From contig WPIO01000005.1 in assembly GCA_009760855.2 (NCBI GenBank), positions 2,890,001 through 2,954,000 on the forward strand: a DNA stretch of 64,000 bases. Direction: 5' to 3'. This stretch comes from Cristatella mucedo. Lineage: Eukaryota; Bryozoa; Phylactolaemata; Cristatellidae. The notes beneath the pieces are model-generated. The model was given only the letters and a program-made list of their open reading frames with translations. It had not been told where the DNA came from and did no database searches. A program made the position numbers and the translations under genes. This document shows positions 58,001 to 64,000 of this stretch, one piece after another (position 1 is the stretch's first letter; each line of letters opens with the position of its first letter).

Positions 58001-61000
58001 TTTTAAATGTTAAGCAGTCATCGAAAATGTCACCTAAAATCCATGAACTTGCTGACGGTGCACTACGGCATCACCAATTAAAGAGCACAGTATCTTCAGC
58101 TGCATACTTAAGGTATTTTGCAAGTAAGAGTTTGGTTTTAAGTACCGTGCCACGTAAGCTGGACGATTACTAACTCCTTACTCAAGTATCATGGCGATAC
58201 AGCTGCACAAACTCAGAAGCCATAGTGTCAATTTATCGTAAGCCAGCCAGAAAAGTAATTGCGAATTTATGCATAACGATTATATATGGAAATAGTTAAG
58301 GTGGAGCAGCCAGTAGAGAAGCAGTGGCAGCATCGGCTGCTCAATACCGGTACGGTGTCGGATCGAACGAGATTGTTCACGTAGAGAAGATTTGTCCACC
58401 AGCTTTCGGCGCATGAGTCAGGCGGCCCCTCTGTTGGCCAACTAGGCCCATTAGACAAATAGACGAAGAGGCAAGTCCAAATCATTAGAATTAACGCATA
58501 CGCCGGTGTCAACCTACAATTAATAGTAGTGGCTGTGAACATTCAACTCTAAACTTAATAAGTAGAGAGCCAAGGAAGGTCTCATGTGCCTTAACACAAG
58601 CAAAATGCAGTAGTTTAACAATAAAAAACATAAAATATAATTCATGTGTATAGCGCCCCAAGAGAACTTATCTCTCTTAAGGCGTTTCACATATGCTTCG
58701 GGGTGCGAGCCCACGACCTCAGCCAGACCTTGGTCGGGGCGAGCACTTTAACCGCTAGACCAAACCAGTTCGGCAATAACAATAACATGCACCGTAAGAT
58801 ACGAGCTCTGCTTATTAAATTTAATTCAGTGGCCACATAAGCACAAATCAATGGTACCCCTTTGCTATAACTAATCAAAGAATCAAAAAAGGAATGGAAA
58901 CAAATTTGCAAAGCTTAGATTAGCCTTGGAGTGGCTACCCTAGTACACTACCATGACCCTTAGCTAAAAAAGCCAAGCTGATCAACGAATTTGTGACATC
59001 CCGTCTAGACTTCTCTTAACTTACTACTCAAAGGTCTTCCTGCGAGTGCAATAAGATAATTACAGTTGGTGCAGAACTCTGCAGCTAGACTTGTTTATCA
59101 CAAATGTCACAGCTGCCCAATTACACCACTTCTCAGACCTGCACTAGCTCTGCATCAAGAAACAAATCGTCTTTAAGGTTTTGTCACTAATAGTAAGTCC
59201 CTTTATTTATTTATTTTTTATTCCGGTCCTCCCTTTCTGAATTACTTCCTACTCAGTTTTGCATCGTACCACCTCCCTTTATATGTTTAACTGGTCCTTG
59301 CTTTCCGAATTACTTCCTACTTAGCTTCGCATAGTACCGCCCACTCTTCAGACTCAAGCTATTTAGATGTGCCTCTAACCAATATAAAATCCTTTCGAGA
59401 ATATGCCTTTAGTCTTTATGCAACCTAAGCCTGTAGCTCACTCCCGATTGATGTCACGACATCCCCTATTTCGACGACATTTGAATAGAAGCTATAAACA
59501 GCCTGCTCATCACAGCATTTGTTTTGTCGATGTACAATGTTTGTTGCATGCTTATGCATGCTGAAACTGTGCATGCTATCACTAACCAATGGACATGCTT
59601 CCCTTAGAGCATAAGTTCCTAGAAAGAGATTTCGTTCTCTCGGTGTGCTATAGAGGTATATTATTATCATTACAACAGGCCCAGTATAACTGCTGTTTCA
59701 ATAGGTTTGATGAGTTGGCTGGGCTGGGTGATAAGCCACTAGAACCAAAGTTATAAAAGTGCACCATGGGCTCCAATCACACAGCAGCACCGTCGCTACC
59801 TGCGTAAACAGACAGCTTTTCAGACATACAGTTTAGTGCCATTATCAGGACAGACAGCCACACGATGCCTACGATTGCCTAAGGCAGGGAACATAGTGTT
59901 GTCACATGCTGCTAGTGAAACCAAGACCCATTACATGACTACTATCACTTAGCCGGGATTGTTTCTCTCTCAGAGCCACATTTTTTAATTCCTTCAATTT
60001 ACATTAGACTACACCGAACCCCAGTCACTTGACGACCGAGCAATATGGGCATGCACTCAAGCACTTACCACTTAGTTGGTCTTAGTTGGATAGTGGATCG
60101 TTTTAATTCCCGGGCAGGTACTTCGAAAAAGCTGAGAGGGTGCTTGATGGAAGGTAATTCACGGAGGGACTCAACTGATGACAGCGATCTTTTTCGGGCT
60201 CTTAAATTTAGTGGAACAGTCAACAGAACCATATGTAATGGGAATCGTAACTCAGCTACTGACTCCTTTGAAGCATAATGATCAGTATAAACTCACGTAC
60301 ATAATGATAACAACAATAGGTTGCTAACCTAGTCTCCTAACAGAACTACATAGCTATCCAGGAGCTGTAACTTACCACTAGAGAAGCAATAAGCACGGTT
60401 AACCTGCACGATACCAAGCATTAAAAACGGTACAAAAGCACAAAAGCATCGTGTTTAGATCAGCAGGCATGCACACAAGAAGACACGTGGAGCCACTGGT
60501 TAGTAAGACATCTGTTTACTAACATGCACTTAATCATGTACACGTAAGAATGCAAAGCACATACGAAATAAAGACAAGCTCACCAGGGAACAAGACAAGC
60601 TCAAGGAACGGATGCATCTTTAACTAAGATCCTAACTATCTATAGTCGTTGCAAGTGGTGACAGAGGTCAGAAGCGAGTATCGGAATTTTGTTGTATATG
60701 GACAGAATGTCCCATCACTAAAAAAATTTGAATTTATGGCAAGGAGCAAAAGGACAATTGGAAGCCGAGGAATGGGTGGTGCGAGAGCACACAGTGCGAG
60801 CATGGAAATCGGATAGGTCGCCTGGTGCAACTGAGTCAAGCGATTTGTAAGCAAGGCGGAGGATCTTAGTCAATTCAATGATTGACAGGGAGCTCGAGAA
60901 GCTAAGACAGGAATCCTACGACTTGGCAGCTGTTGATGACAGATCAGATGGGCTGCTCGAGTTTTGTGCAAGCTGAAGACGATTAAGGGCACTGATAAAG

Positions 61001-63278
61001 AGTCCTTAATAATACTACTAATAATGATAATTACAATAAAAAATATAATTGGTATATTGTAGATCATCACAGGAGAACTAAATCCAGGTGCTTTAAAACT
61101 CGCTGCAAGAGTATCAGTAACCAAAGGTTAATGACATGCTTGGTATCATGTTTAAGCTTCGACTACACTAGCAGACCTTTGGAGTCGAGATACCCGAGAA
61201 CTTAAGGCCACGACATCAGTTTTGACTGGTAAGTGGCACAAGTCGCTAGTGGAAAGGAGTTTCGCAGGCCAAATTCGAGGATATAGCCACGCGGTCTACC
61301 TCTTGGCAGTAAATCGAGGAGGGCTTCTTCTAAGGCAGTCGACCAATCTGGTACAGACCGAAAAAGGAACATGGATACCAACTTCATAGACGCATTGGGT
61401 GGGAACACCAGTCTCTGTTACTGCAAGAGTTCAATAAAAAAAAAACTGTACATAGAGGAACGTCGGCTAAATTTTCGGTTACATGTATACGAGCATATGT
61501 AAGTGGCAGTAGATACGTGTCACTGGATAGTCTCTGCTCAGTTTCCATTTGCCGAAAAACGAGAAACTGTACGACCTTCAAACCTCTCTGAGACCTCTCT
61601 TGTCGCCGAGTGAGAGCAAATGTATCAGCTATATCATGCTAATGGAGCTTCCGGTCGTCTGCGCCCAGGAACGCTGTACTCCGATTGGCCAGCGCTGTTG
61701 CTAGCGCCAATAGCAGGAACGCTGTGCCTCGATAGGTCTGTCAAGGTCGCGAGGCTTCCTCCCAGCTTAGTACCGACAGACAACATCTAGGCGATGCACT
61801 GTCGTAGGCTGGGGTATGCATTCTCAATTACGATCTCAAAACTAGTCTCGACTCCAAACTGTTGCACGGTGTAGACATGGCTGGTTCGATGCTAGTTCGC
61901 ACACGATAGAAGTTCACAGGCGTCTCGACTCCGATAGTTTGCCAGTGTAGACACAGCTTTAGACAAGCAAGCAAAACCAAAACAAGGCTAATGTTTAAGC
62001 CAGCATGCCAAAGCAAACAAGAATAAAGGGAATTGCAGCAATGTACACCTGACATAAAAAAACGCGCGCACTTCATTGGTTGTCATACTCTCGTTTAAGC
62101 ACGCCCTGATTTGAGCAATATTCCTCAGTAGAATCAGAGAGAATTACTGACATACATCCCATGTTTCCTACAGGTTATGAAAAATGAATCGCTGATTATG
62201 ACCTGTGGCTAAGTTCTGAGTATTGAGCAAATTGCACATTTTCCCTTCTAATACAGAATGTATCATTGGTGGCGGCTTGTGTTTCTTCCAGTTACCATCA
62301 CAGAAAATCAATTTACCACGAGACTCCATTTTACCTCACTATCAGATAACACCAGTTGGACCATATCATGTCAGCTGCAGTTGCACCAGAGTGTAAAGAG
62401 TGTTTTGCCAGAATGGAAACAGGAAGCAAGATGGACTGACACACAGGGAAAACTTGTCTCCATGACATGGCCCCAACCAAAACAAATTAAAATCCCTGGC
62501 AGCACATGTGCTAGGTGTAACAAAGCTGAGTTGAATCTTGCTTCACTAAACGGTGAGATGAGCAGATGCACATAGATGGACATATCTTTCCAAAGCTTGT
62601 GAGGTCATAGCTACTCCAACTAAGCCTGTCTAGAACAGCAAGGTTGCAGTTCCCACGGCCTGTGTAGTACGACTCGAGCCGTGATGGCACACTAGGTAAG
62701 GCAGTTGCTTTCACGACCTCGGTCCCGAGGTCGTGGGTTCGATTCCTGTGGTTGGCGATCCTTTATTGCCACTGCAAGCGGTGGTGATAGCCGTAAAGGC
62801 TCTTCTGTCGCTATACAAAAAGAGGCTGTTAAATCAGCTAGGATTTATTTATTATTTATTTAATCTCTGTCACCAGCAGCACCCACGGCAAGTTGGCTGC
62901 TGCTACTGCTGCAGCTGACTGGCTGCATTAGAGACCGGCAGCCAACCGATCTGAAGAACCATTATTTCAAACTGACTTCCAGTTAAACTTTCAGGGTGGT
63001 CAACAGATGCCGGTCAATACTAAATAGAATGGCTCGAATGATATAAGTAGCAGCATATGTAAGCTGAGGCACATTGTTGAAGGTGGCACTAGCTAATACA
63101 GCAACTCCAAGGGCATGTACTGCGTGACAATTATTATACAGCAGCTCACGTGAACTAGCAGCATCTACCGACTCACCGGATATAACGGTGAAAGTAGACT
63201 AGCACCCAGTCTTTCCCTCTCAAGATGCCTTGTCTCCTGTTAATTTCTTTCAAGAACAGGTACGTTGCCAAGAAGCCA
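39964..63278 (-). CDS. Gene B: NRF-6-like membrane acyltransferase, C-terminal 350 residues
   Basis: Second acyltransferase-3/NRF-6 gene, entering from the right edge (5' part outside the window). Exons read on the minus strand: 63278-63177, 58513-58348, 55726-55647, 50335-50219, 46246-46132, 45849-45654, 44711-44569, 40098-39964 (stop). All junctions keep one frame with GT/AG borders. The protein has about ten hydrophobic segments, the FHRYIRLTPAYA and WTWYLANDMQFFLITP blocks, a YIKPWCRFEAY block and the LTYCTYLIHPAV block. It ends with a basic tail (KCIREKGASRSPEE). No frameshift or stop is seen, so it looks functional. Family role: membrane acyl transfer or lipid transport; the substrate is unknown. 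Confidence 0.9.
40099..41439. other. Gene B last intron, left part
   Basis: No exon or element recognised. A 15-bp direct duplication (TTACACTAGTAGCT) lies at about 40451-40480. Confidence 0.5.
41440..42615 (+). pseudogene. Tc1/mariner transposase relic
   Basis: Plus strand. N-terminal helix-turn-helix remains (VLGTMRSRTTSRQPLKTRGR matches the GSVENRPRSGRPRKT linker). Then RQLRHWTTED-stop-RQVFFAEESKYTV, ALHYIKGMMKKIGYLRIL, FIYHQDRHTAK, GHSPDLNPD-stop-TLWDVVQ and the RRVHTTPKAEVITNREGP end. The first catalytic Asp (usually in F-x-D-E-S-K) is Glu here. Two Trp codons have become TGA, and the DLNPIE glutamate is lost. Terminal repeats not found. It sits in the last intron of gene B. Confidence 0.85.
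42616..44568. other. Gene B last intron, right part
   Basis: No recognised exon or element. Short minus frames at 43271-43911 lack domains. Confidence 0.5.
44569..44711 (-). CDS. Gene B exon: LTYCTYLIHP
   Basis: 143 nt after a CTGCAG acceptor, ending GCG/GTAAGC in phase 0. It encodes GWVNRLLSWRPFVPLARLTY, then CTYLIHPAVMMLYF and a short loop SSSREPINLGG. The P-L-x-R-L-T-Y-x-x-Y-L-x-H-P motif is diagnostic of the C-terminal part of NRF-6-like acyltransferases. Confidence 0.93.
45654..45849 (-). CDS. Gene B exon: two membrane helices
   Basis: 196 nt after a TTTTAG acceptor, ending GCCG/GTAAGC in phase 1. It encodes FTVIAGWLVAAGCCLSVIYA, a short loop (YDAEFGARAGTASVVENAAY), then LSRLAWSIGVAWVIYACSTG. 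The alternating helix/loop/helix and the A/SRLAWSxGxAW segment match the family. Confidence 0.9.
46132..46246 (-). CDS. Gene B exon: YIKPWCRFEAY
   Basis: 115 nt after an ATTGTAG acceptor, ending GCC/GTGAGT in phase 0. It encodes SWFNDMYIKPWCRFEAYGVG, then ILLGFALYAHLGKVV. The Y-x-KP-x-x-R-x-x-x-Y-x-x-G pattern is the conserved C-terminal block of NRF-6 proteins (Y-S-KPYTRIGPYLVG type). Confidence 0.92.
46247..47929. other. Gene B intron with LTR-like scrap
   Basis: 47360-47570 is GC-richer. It has AATAAA followed by GTTGCTCGTCGGCTGGCATT, matching the end of the block at 30676-31235. The remainder is unassigned. Confidence 0.5.
47930..48482 (+). mobile_element. Family-1 LINE, 5'-truncated
   Basis: Plus strand, with LLADLHWLQVKQ-type, SLTFRSLHSLVSACLSDLLS and LPIPRTNLKSFGDR in a broken frame. 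The 3' UTR (CTGACACTGCGCAT, GCAAATGTGAAGGACC) and (ATT)n tail follow. In gene B intron. Confidence 0.82.
48935..50045 (+). mobile_element. Family-1 LINE, internal part, degenerate
   Basis: Plus-strand reverse-transcriptase relic: LQVYNDIIWTKDLGRASLLI followed by FLDRQAAFVTIDKKAL, decayed PQGSVLGLLLF and DDTQQ regions, then a decayed ACLDKDTAAK and C-terminal region. No 3' tail seen. Numerous frameshifts. Confidence 0.75.
50219..50335 (-). CDS. Gene B exon: transmembrane helix
   Basis: 117 nt after a TTTCAG acceptor, ending GGGC/GTGAGT. It encodes HSRVGVAVTLLLICGSIASA, a membrane helix, then the linker VNSFKMGFLGEAG. It enters after one base and leaves in phase 2; the split Ala codon joins the next exon. 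Confidence 0.85.
50518..50655 (+). mobile_element. SINE1, lacking the A-box end
   Basis: Plus strand. Starts near CCCCGACCCAGATCGTGGGT, B box GGGTTTGACCTTGC (altered), body GCAGTGGTGATAGCC and AGAGGCTGTTAAATCAT. Lies about 180 bp upstream of gene B exon 50219-50335. Confidence 0.8.
50656..52894. other. Gene B intron sequence
   Basis: Holds a 152-codon minus frame (51342-51800), cysteine-rich, with no family I recognise and no splice context. The rest is AT-rich and unassigned. Confidence 0.5.
52895..54145 (+). mobile_element. Family-2 LINE, 5'-truncated
   Basis: Plus-strand copy with PLGKVIKAHGIRYHFYADDT, DIRSWMSPENFLKLNDDKTQ, LLLIGHPKLVAGLQGFAL and SLGVIFDSSLNCKSFIQKTA in a clean frame to 53355. 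Broken C-terminal coding and a short ACATT-type end (CTACACTACATTAC) at about 54140 follow. Close relative of the copy at 33595-36545. Confidence 0.85.
54146..55646. other. Gene B intron sequence
   Basis: 54640-54800 weakly echoes the family-2 LINE C-terminal region (TCTGTCACCAACAATCTTGA, GACAGCTAATCTGCTGTCC). Otherwise unassigned. Confidence 0.45.
55647..55726 (-). CDS. Gene B exon: WTWYLANDMQF
   Basis: 80 nt after a TTGTAG acceptor, ending AA/GTACGT. It encodes CMDWTWYLANDMQFFLITP and a helix ending LAFLLY. The donor choice is fixed by the next exon, whose single leading G completes Lys (LLYK-HSRVG). Nucleotide identity to gene A exon 5168-5247 is visibly high. Confidence 0.92.
55946..56132 (-). 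mobile_element. Family-1 LINE, 3' fragment
   Basis: Minus strand. (AAT)n tail on plus at 55949-55977, then TATATAGCACCCTCAGAGAA and CTCAATCTCTTTCTATGCAC. Only the 3' UTR remains. Confidence 0.75.
56133..57000 (-). mobile_element. Family-1 LINE, 3' half
   Basis: Minus strand. A second (AAT)n tail at 56133, then LVCRECQRWHITPPLTDLHW, IDFRVLSLTF and VQNSAARL coding remains up to an LLRLK-type reverse-transcriptase region near 57000. Frameshifted. Lies between gene B exons. Confidence 0.8.
57255..58165 (-). mobile_element. Family-2 LINE, degenerate 3' half
   Basis: Minus strand. ACATT-rich 3' end at 57258-57270, then decayed C-terminal and thumb-region sequence parallel to 33640-34600 (blocks ACCTGAGGGCACGAGG, GTTCAGATAGGTATGA and GAAGCCAAGCCATGG correspond). 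No long frame remains. It ends about 185 bp short of gene B exon 58348-58513. Confidence 0.75.
58348..58513 (-). CDS. Gene B exon: LTPAYALILM
   Basis: 166 nt from a TTGTAG acceptor to a CCG/GTATTG donor. It encodes LTPAYALILMIWTCLFVYLS, a loop with PDSC, then SWWTNLLYVNNLV. It is nearly identical in protein to gene A exon 8710-8875. Confidence 0.9.
58630..58773 (-). mobile_element. SINE2: tRNA head with LINE-like 3' end
   Basis: On the minus strand: TTTGGTCTAGCGGTTAAAGT (A-box type), GTGGGCTCGCACCCC (B-box type), then ACGCCTTAAGAGAGATAAGT and TCTCTTGGGGCGCTATACAC leading to an AT-rich end. The 3' part parallels the family-1 LINE end (GCGCCTAGAAAGAGATTAAG ... TCTCTGAGGGCGCTTTAT). Just upstream of gene B exon 58348-58513. 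Confidence 0.75.
58965..59672 (+). mobile_element. Family-1 LINE, with internal duplication
   Basis: Plus strand: decayed KLINEFVTSRLDF, LQLVQNSAARLV and C-terminal remains, 3' UTR and (ATT)n tail (59658). Two imperfect copies of a roughly 58-bp block (TGAATTACTTCCTACTCAGT and CGAATTACTTCCTACTTAGC) lie at about 59223-59280 and 59291-59347. Confidence 0.75.
60460..60985 (-). mobile_element. Family-3 LINE fragment
   Basis: Minus strand. Shares 3' UTR blocks with 21740-21840 and 16930-17040 (ACAAGAAGACA..., TACTAACATGCA...) and coding remains near 60860-60980 (the cysteine/His-poor C-terminal region). No clean frame. Confidence 0.55.
61005..61180 (-). mobile_element. Family-3 LINE, 3' end fragment
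   Basis: Minus strand. ATT-rich tail at 61010-61045, then AGGAGAACTAAATCC, CTCGCTGCAAGAGTATCAGT and ATGACATGCTTGGTATCATG, which match 16830-16900. UTR only. Confidence 0.6.
61181..62677. other. Gene B intron sequence
   Basis: A plus frame of 105 codons at 62258-62575 lacks a recognisable domain. 61640-61800 is a GC-richer patch with CGCTGT..GCC repeats (AGGAACGCTGT twice, at about 61668 and 61715), possibly an LTR remnant. Confidence 0.45.
62678..62862 (+). mobile_element. SINE1, full-length reference copy
   Basis: Plus strand. A box TGGCACACTAGG, inverted pair ACGACCTCGG/CCGAGGTCGT and perfect B box GGTTCGATTCC, i.e. an internal RNA polymerase III promoter of tRNA type. The body GGCGATCCTTTATTGCCACT, GTGGTGATAGCCGTAAAGGC and GAGGCTGTTAAATCAGCTAG follows, with a TTTATTTATTATTTATTT tail. 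The tRNA cloverleaf is not complete, so this is a SINE, not a tRNA gene. Confidence 0.9.
63177..63278 (-). CDS. Gene B exon (first visible)
   Basis: 102 nt after a TTGCAG acceptor, ending CCG/GTGAGT. It encodes GFLATYLFLKEI, NRRQGILRGKDW and VLVYFHRYIR. It completes a Ser codon from an exon beyond the right edge. Twin of gene A exon 10033-10134, with the same length and phase. Confidence 0.88.
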
Positions 63279-63477
63279 CTGCAAGAAAAACGATTGCTCT
63301 TTGTTCCTTCCTGAACCCACGTATGCACACCGCATACATAATACATACAAAAGCAGTTGAGCAGTGATCAGCTAATACCACATACACTTAACCCTTCAGG
63401 GGTGTCAAGAAAATGCAACCGACTGCTCGAGCAAGAGTTATCCTCCGTGCCATAACTTTAAGAGGCCGAGCACCAGA

Positions 63478-63662
63478 TAATAATAATACTGATTTAATAA
63501 GTGATTTAAAGGCCTCTTTCTGCATGGAGGCAGGAGAACCTTAGAGGCAATCACCACCGCTTACAGTGGCAAGAAAGGAACGCCCACTGCAGGATTCGAA
63601 CCCACCACCTCGGAAACGCAGTCGTGAAAAGCAACTGCCTTAGCTAGTGTGCCGACACAGTT
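63478..63662 (-). mobile_element. SINE1 copy
   Basis: Minus strand. A-box region and B box (GGTGGGTTCGAATCC) are clear. The body is diverged (AAGAAAGGAACGCCC) and the tail is at about 63480 with ATT repeats. In the gene B intron upstream of the first visible exon. Confidence 0.85.
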
Positions 63663-64000
63663 TCAAGTCGACGACCAAAGCAGACCTAATAAGTACAGCT
63701 TGGCACTTAATTGATATTAAATGCATATACAGGCAATTCAGGCATCACATTGAGATTCTGCTCGAGTTTAGTAGAATTTAACAACATGGCTCTAAGCCCA
63801 TGCTCAGTGCCATTGCATGATAGTTCCTATTACATTAGCTTCTGGTTCACCGAGGGCTAATACCAATTACTTCTGGCTGCTGCAGTATTAACTGGAAATC
63901 GAAATTCTTATAGGCATTGGAAACTAAAACTGGTGCTCTCACGACTTGTTTAAAGCATATCTATTTGTTTTTCGACAACAGGATATCACTAATTACGTGT

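Noticed and set aside
62678-62760. tRNA gene
   Set aside because: A and B boxes are present but no acceptor stem or full cloverleaf; the segment is the head of a repeated SINE.

Overview
This is intron-rich, repeat-dense animal DNA, most likely from an invertebrate. The support is spliceosomal exons with GT/AG borders and compatible phases, the invertebrate-type NRF-6 acyltransferase family, and decayed L2/CR1-type LINEs, tRNA-derived SINEs, hAT MITEs, a Tc1/mariner relic and LTR-like insertions filling almost every intron. No prokaryotic operon or CRISPR is present. The species cannot be fixed from the window.

The only host genes I can support well are two paralogous membrane O-acyltransferase genes of the nose-resistant-to-fluoxetine (NRF-6)/acyltransferase-3 family, head to tail on the minus strand. 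Gene A starts at about 28,965 and runs leftward to at least 5,168. It gives the signal peptide, the NRF extracellular domain, the first membrane helix, the GHTY acyltransferase motif, and the FHRYIRLTPAY and WTWYLANDMQF blocks. One exon between 10,135 and 19,392, and everything after 5,168, were not located. Gene B enters from the right edge (first visible exon 63,177-63,278) and ends at a stop codon at 39,964. Its last eight exons form one open frame of 350 residues. The three exons shared by both genes have identical lengths (102, 166, 80 nt) and phases, so the genes are duplicates. They probably act in the same membrane acyl- or lipid-transfer role.

Layout: 1-5,167 holds two possible exons of an unidentified membrane protein and a LINE copy with a 5' inversion. 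5,168-28,965 is gene A, with introns loaded by three LINE families. 28,966-39,963 is intergenic and holds LTR-like GC-rich elements, two SINE/MITE nests and a nearly complete family-2 LINE split by an 890-bp insertion. 39,964-63,278 is gene B with a Tc1/mariner relic and more LINEs. 63,279-64,000 is a gene B intron with a SINE.

Mobile elements are named here by tail. Family 1 is an L2/CR1-like LINE ending in (ATT)n. Family 2 is an L2-like LINE ending in ACATT repeats. Family 3 is a related LINE ending in ATT-rich sequence. SINE1 has a tRNA head and a (TTTA)n tail. SINE2 has a tRNA head and a 3' end resembling family 1. The most notable items are two SPIN-like hAT MITEs with 8-bp target duplications (possible horizontal transfer), the SINE2/LINE tail sharing, a twin-priming LINE insertion and a perfect 24-bp hairpin.
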